Assembly: GCF_946480305.1 (NCBI RefSeq)
Contig: NZ_CAMLJQ010000037.1
Coordinates: 1 to 43,390, forward strand
Direction of reading: 5' to 3'
From: an uncultured Caldimonas sp.
Lineage (GTDB): Bacteria > Pseudomonadota > Gammaproteobacteria > Burkholderiales > Burkholderiaceae
Length of the DNA stretch: 43,390 nt
A program made the position numbers and the translations under genes. Shown here piece after piece: positions 43,286 through 43,390 of this stretch. Position 1 is the first letter of the stretch. Every line of letters begins with the position of its first letter. The notes below the pieces were generated by a model, which worked only from the letters and a program-made list of their open reading frames with translations, made no database searches and was not told the DNA's origin.

Positions 43286-43390
43286 TGAACTGCGTGATCG
43301 TCGCAGCGGAAGAACGCCACTACCCCTCGTTGCACCAGGCGATGGACGTCGTCGCGCGCGAGAAGCGCTTTCTCTCCGCCACGCAGGCGC
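43285..43390 (+). CDS. GNAT-like acetyltransferase, N-terminal fragment
   Basis: The frame starts with an ATG overlapping the preceding stop by 1 nt and runs off the window after 35 residues. HYPSLHQAMDVVAREKRFLSATQA resembles the N-terminal helix of many GNAT enzymes (LHxxLDxVAREKRYL). Too short for firm assignment. Confidence 0.5.
   Translation, partial: MNCVIVAAEERHYPSLHQAMDVVAREKRFLSATQA

Overview
The window is about 43 kb of GC-rich chromosomal DNA. Gene types, codon use and the recurring 'CAGGAGACA' ribosome-binding leaders point to a betaproteobacterium of the order Burkholderiales, in the Rubrivivax/Roseateles/Leptothrix-like range. This is inferred from protein families and style, not from a marker gene. 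No rRNA, tRNA, CRISPR array, insertion sequence or replication origin was seen.

Left part (1-21.6 kb): mostly housekeeping and accessory genes. In order: the C-terminal end of an RTX protein, a class V aminotransferase, three small genes (Cys-rich, DUF3606, H-NS-like), an MHS-family transporter with a tiny membrane protein, a cNMP/CBS/DUF294 sensor protein, an acylase and outer-membrane barrel pair next to a DesK/NarL-type two-component system, a D-lactate dehydrogenase, a kinase-fold protein, an AcoR-type sigma-54 activator divergent from an AcoD-like aldehyde dehydrogenase, two SRPBCC/AHSA1 proteins, a LysE exporter, a VOC protein, a GNAT enzyme, and an internally deleted biotin synthase remnant.

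Central part (21.7-41.0 kb): the most interesting region. One arm (minus strand) encodes an FGGY sugar/polyol kinase, a GlpD-like FAD dehydrogenase and a GntR/UTRA repressor, with overlapping start and stop codons, followed by an orphan branched-chain-type binding protein. The divergent arm (plus strand) encodes a ribose-type ABC importer (binding protein, ATPase, permease), an aldo/keto reductase and a class I aldolase. It continues with a very large secreted lipoprotein that combines beta-propellers, LamG, PKD, a di-heme cytochrome module and a ricin-type lectin, then a GMC oxidoreductase and a second GntR/UTRA repressor. The second repressor has a DNA-binding segment identical over 43 residues to the first. 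The shared control region holds three palindromes. I read this as an undescribed import and catabolic locus for an aldose or polyol. The proposed route is reduction, phosphorylation, FAD-dependent oxidation to a ketose phosphate, and aldol cleavage, with an extracytoplasmic redox/lectin arm.

Right edge (41.1-43.4 kb): a tandem-GNAT protein, two small membrane proteins, a zinc-ribbon/ACP-like protein and a truncated GNAT gene, all on the plus strand and tightly packed. Base composition and codon use look less GC-extreme than in the rest.

Regulatory features read directly from the sequence: a helically phased GTCAG array before the transporter gene, a 14-bp element shared by the barrel gene and the two-component operon, a canonical -24/-12 promoter before the aldehyde dehydrogenase, and palindromes before both types of GntR gene.
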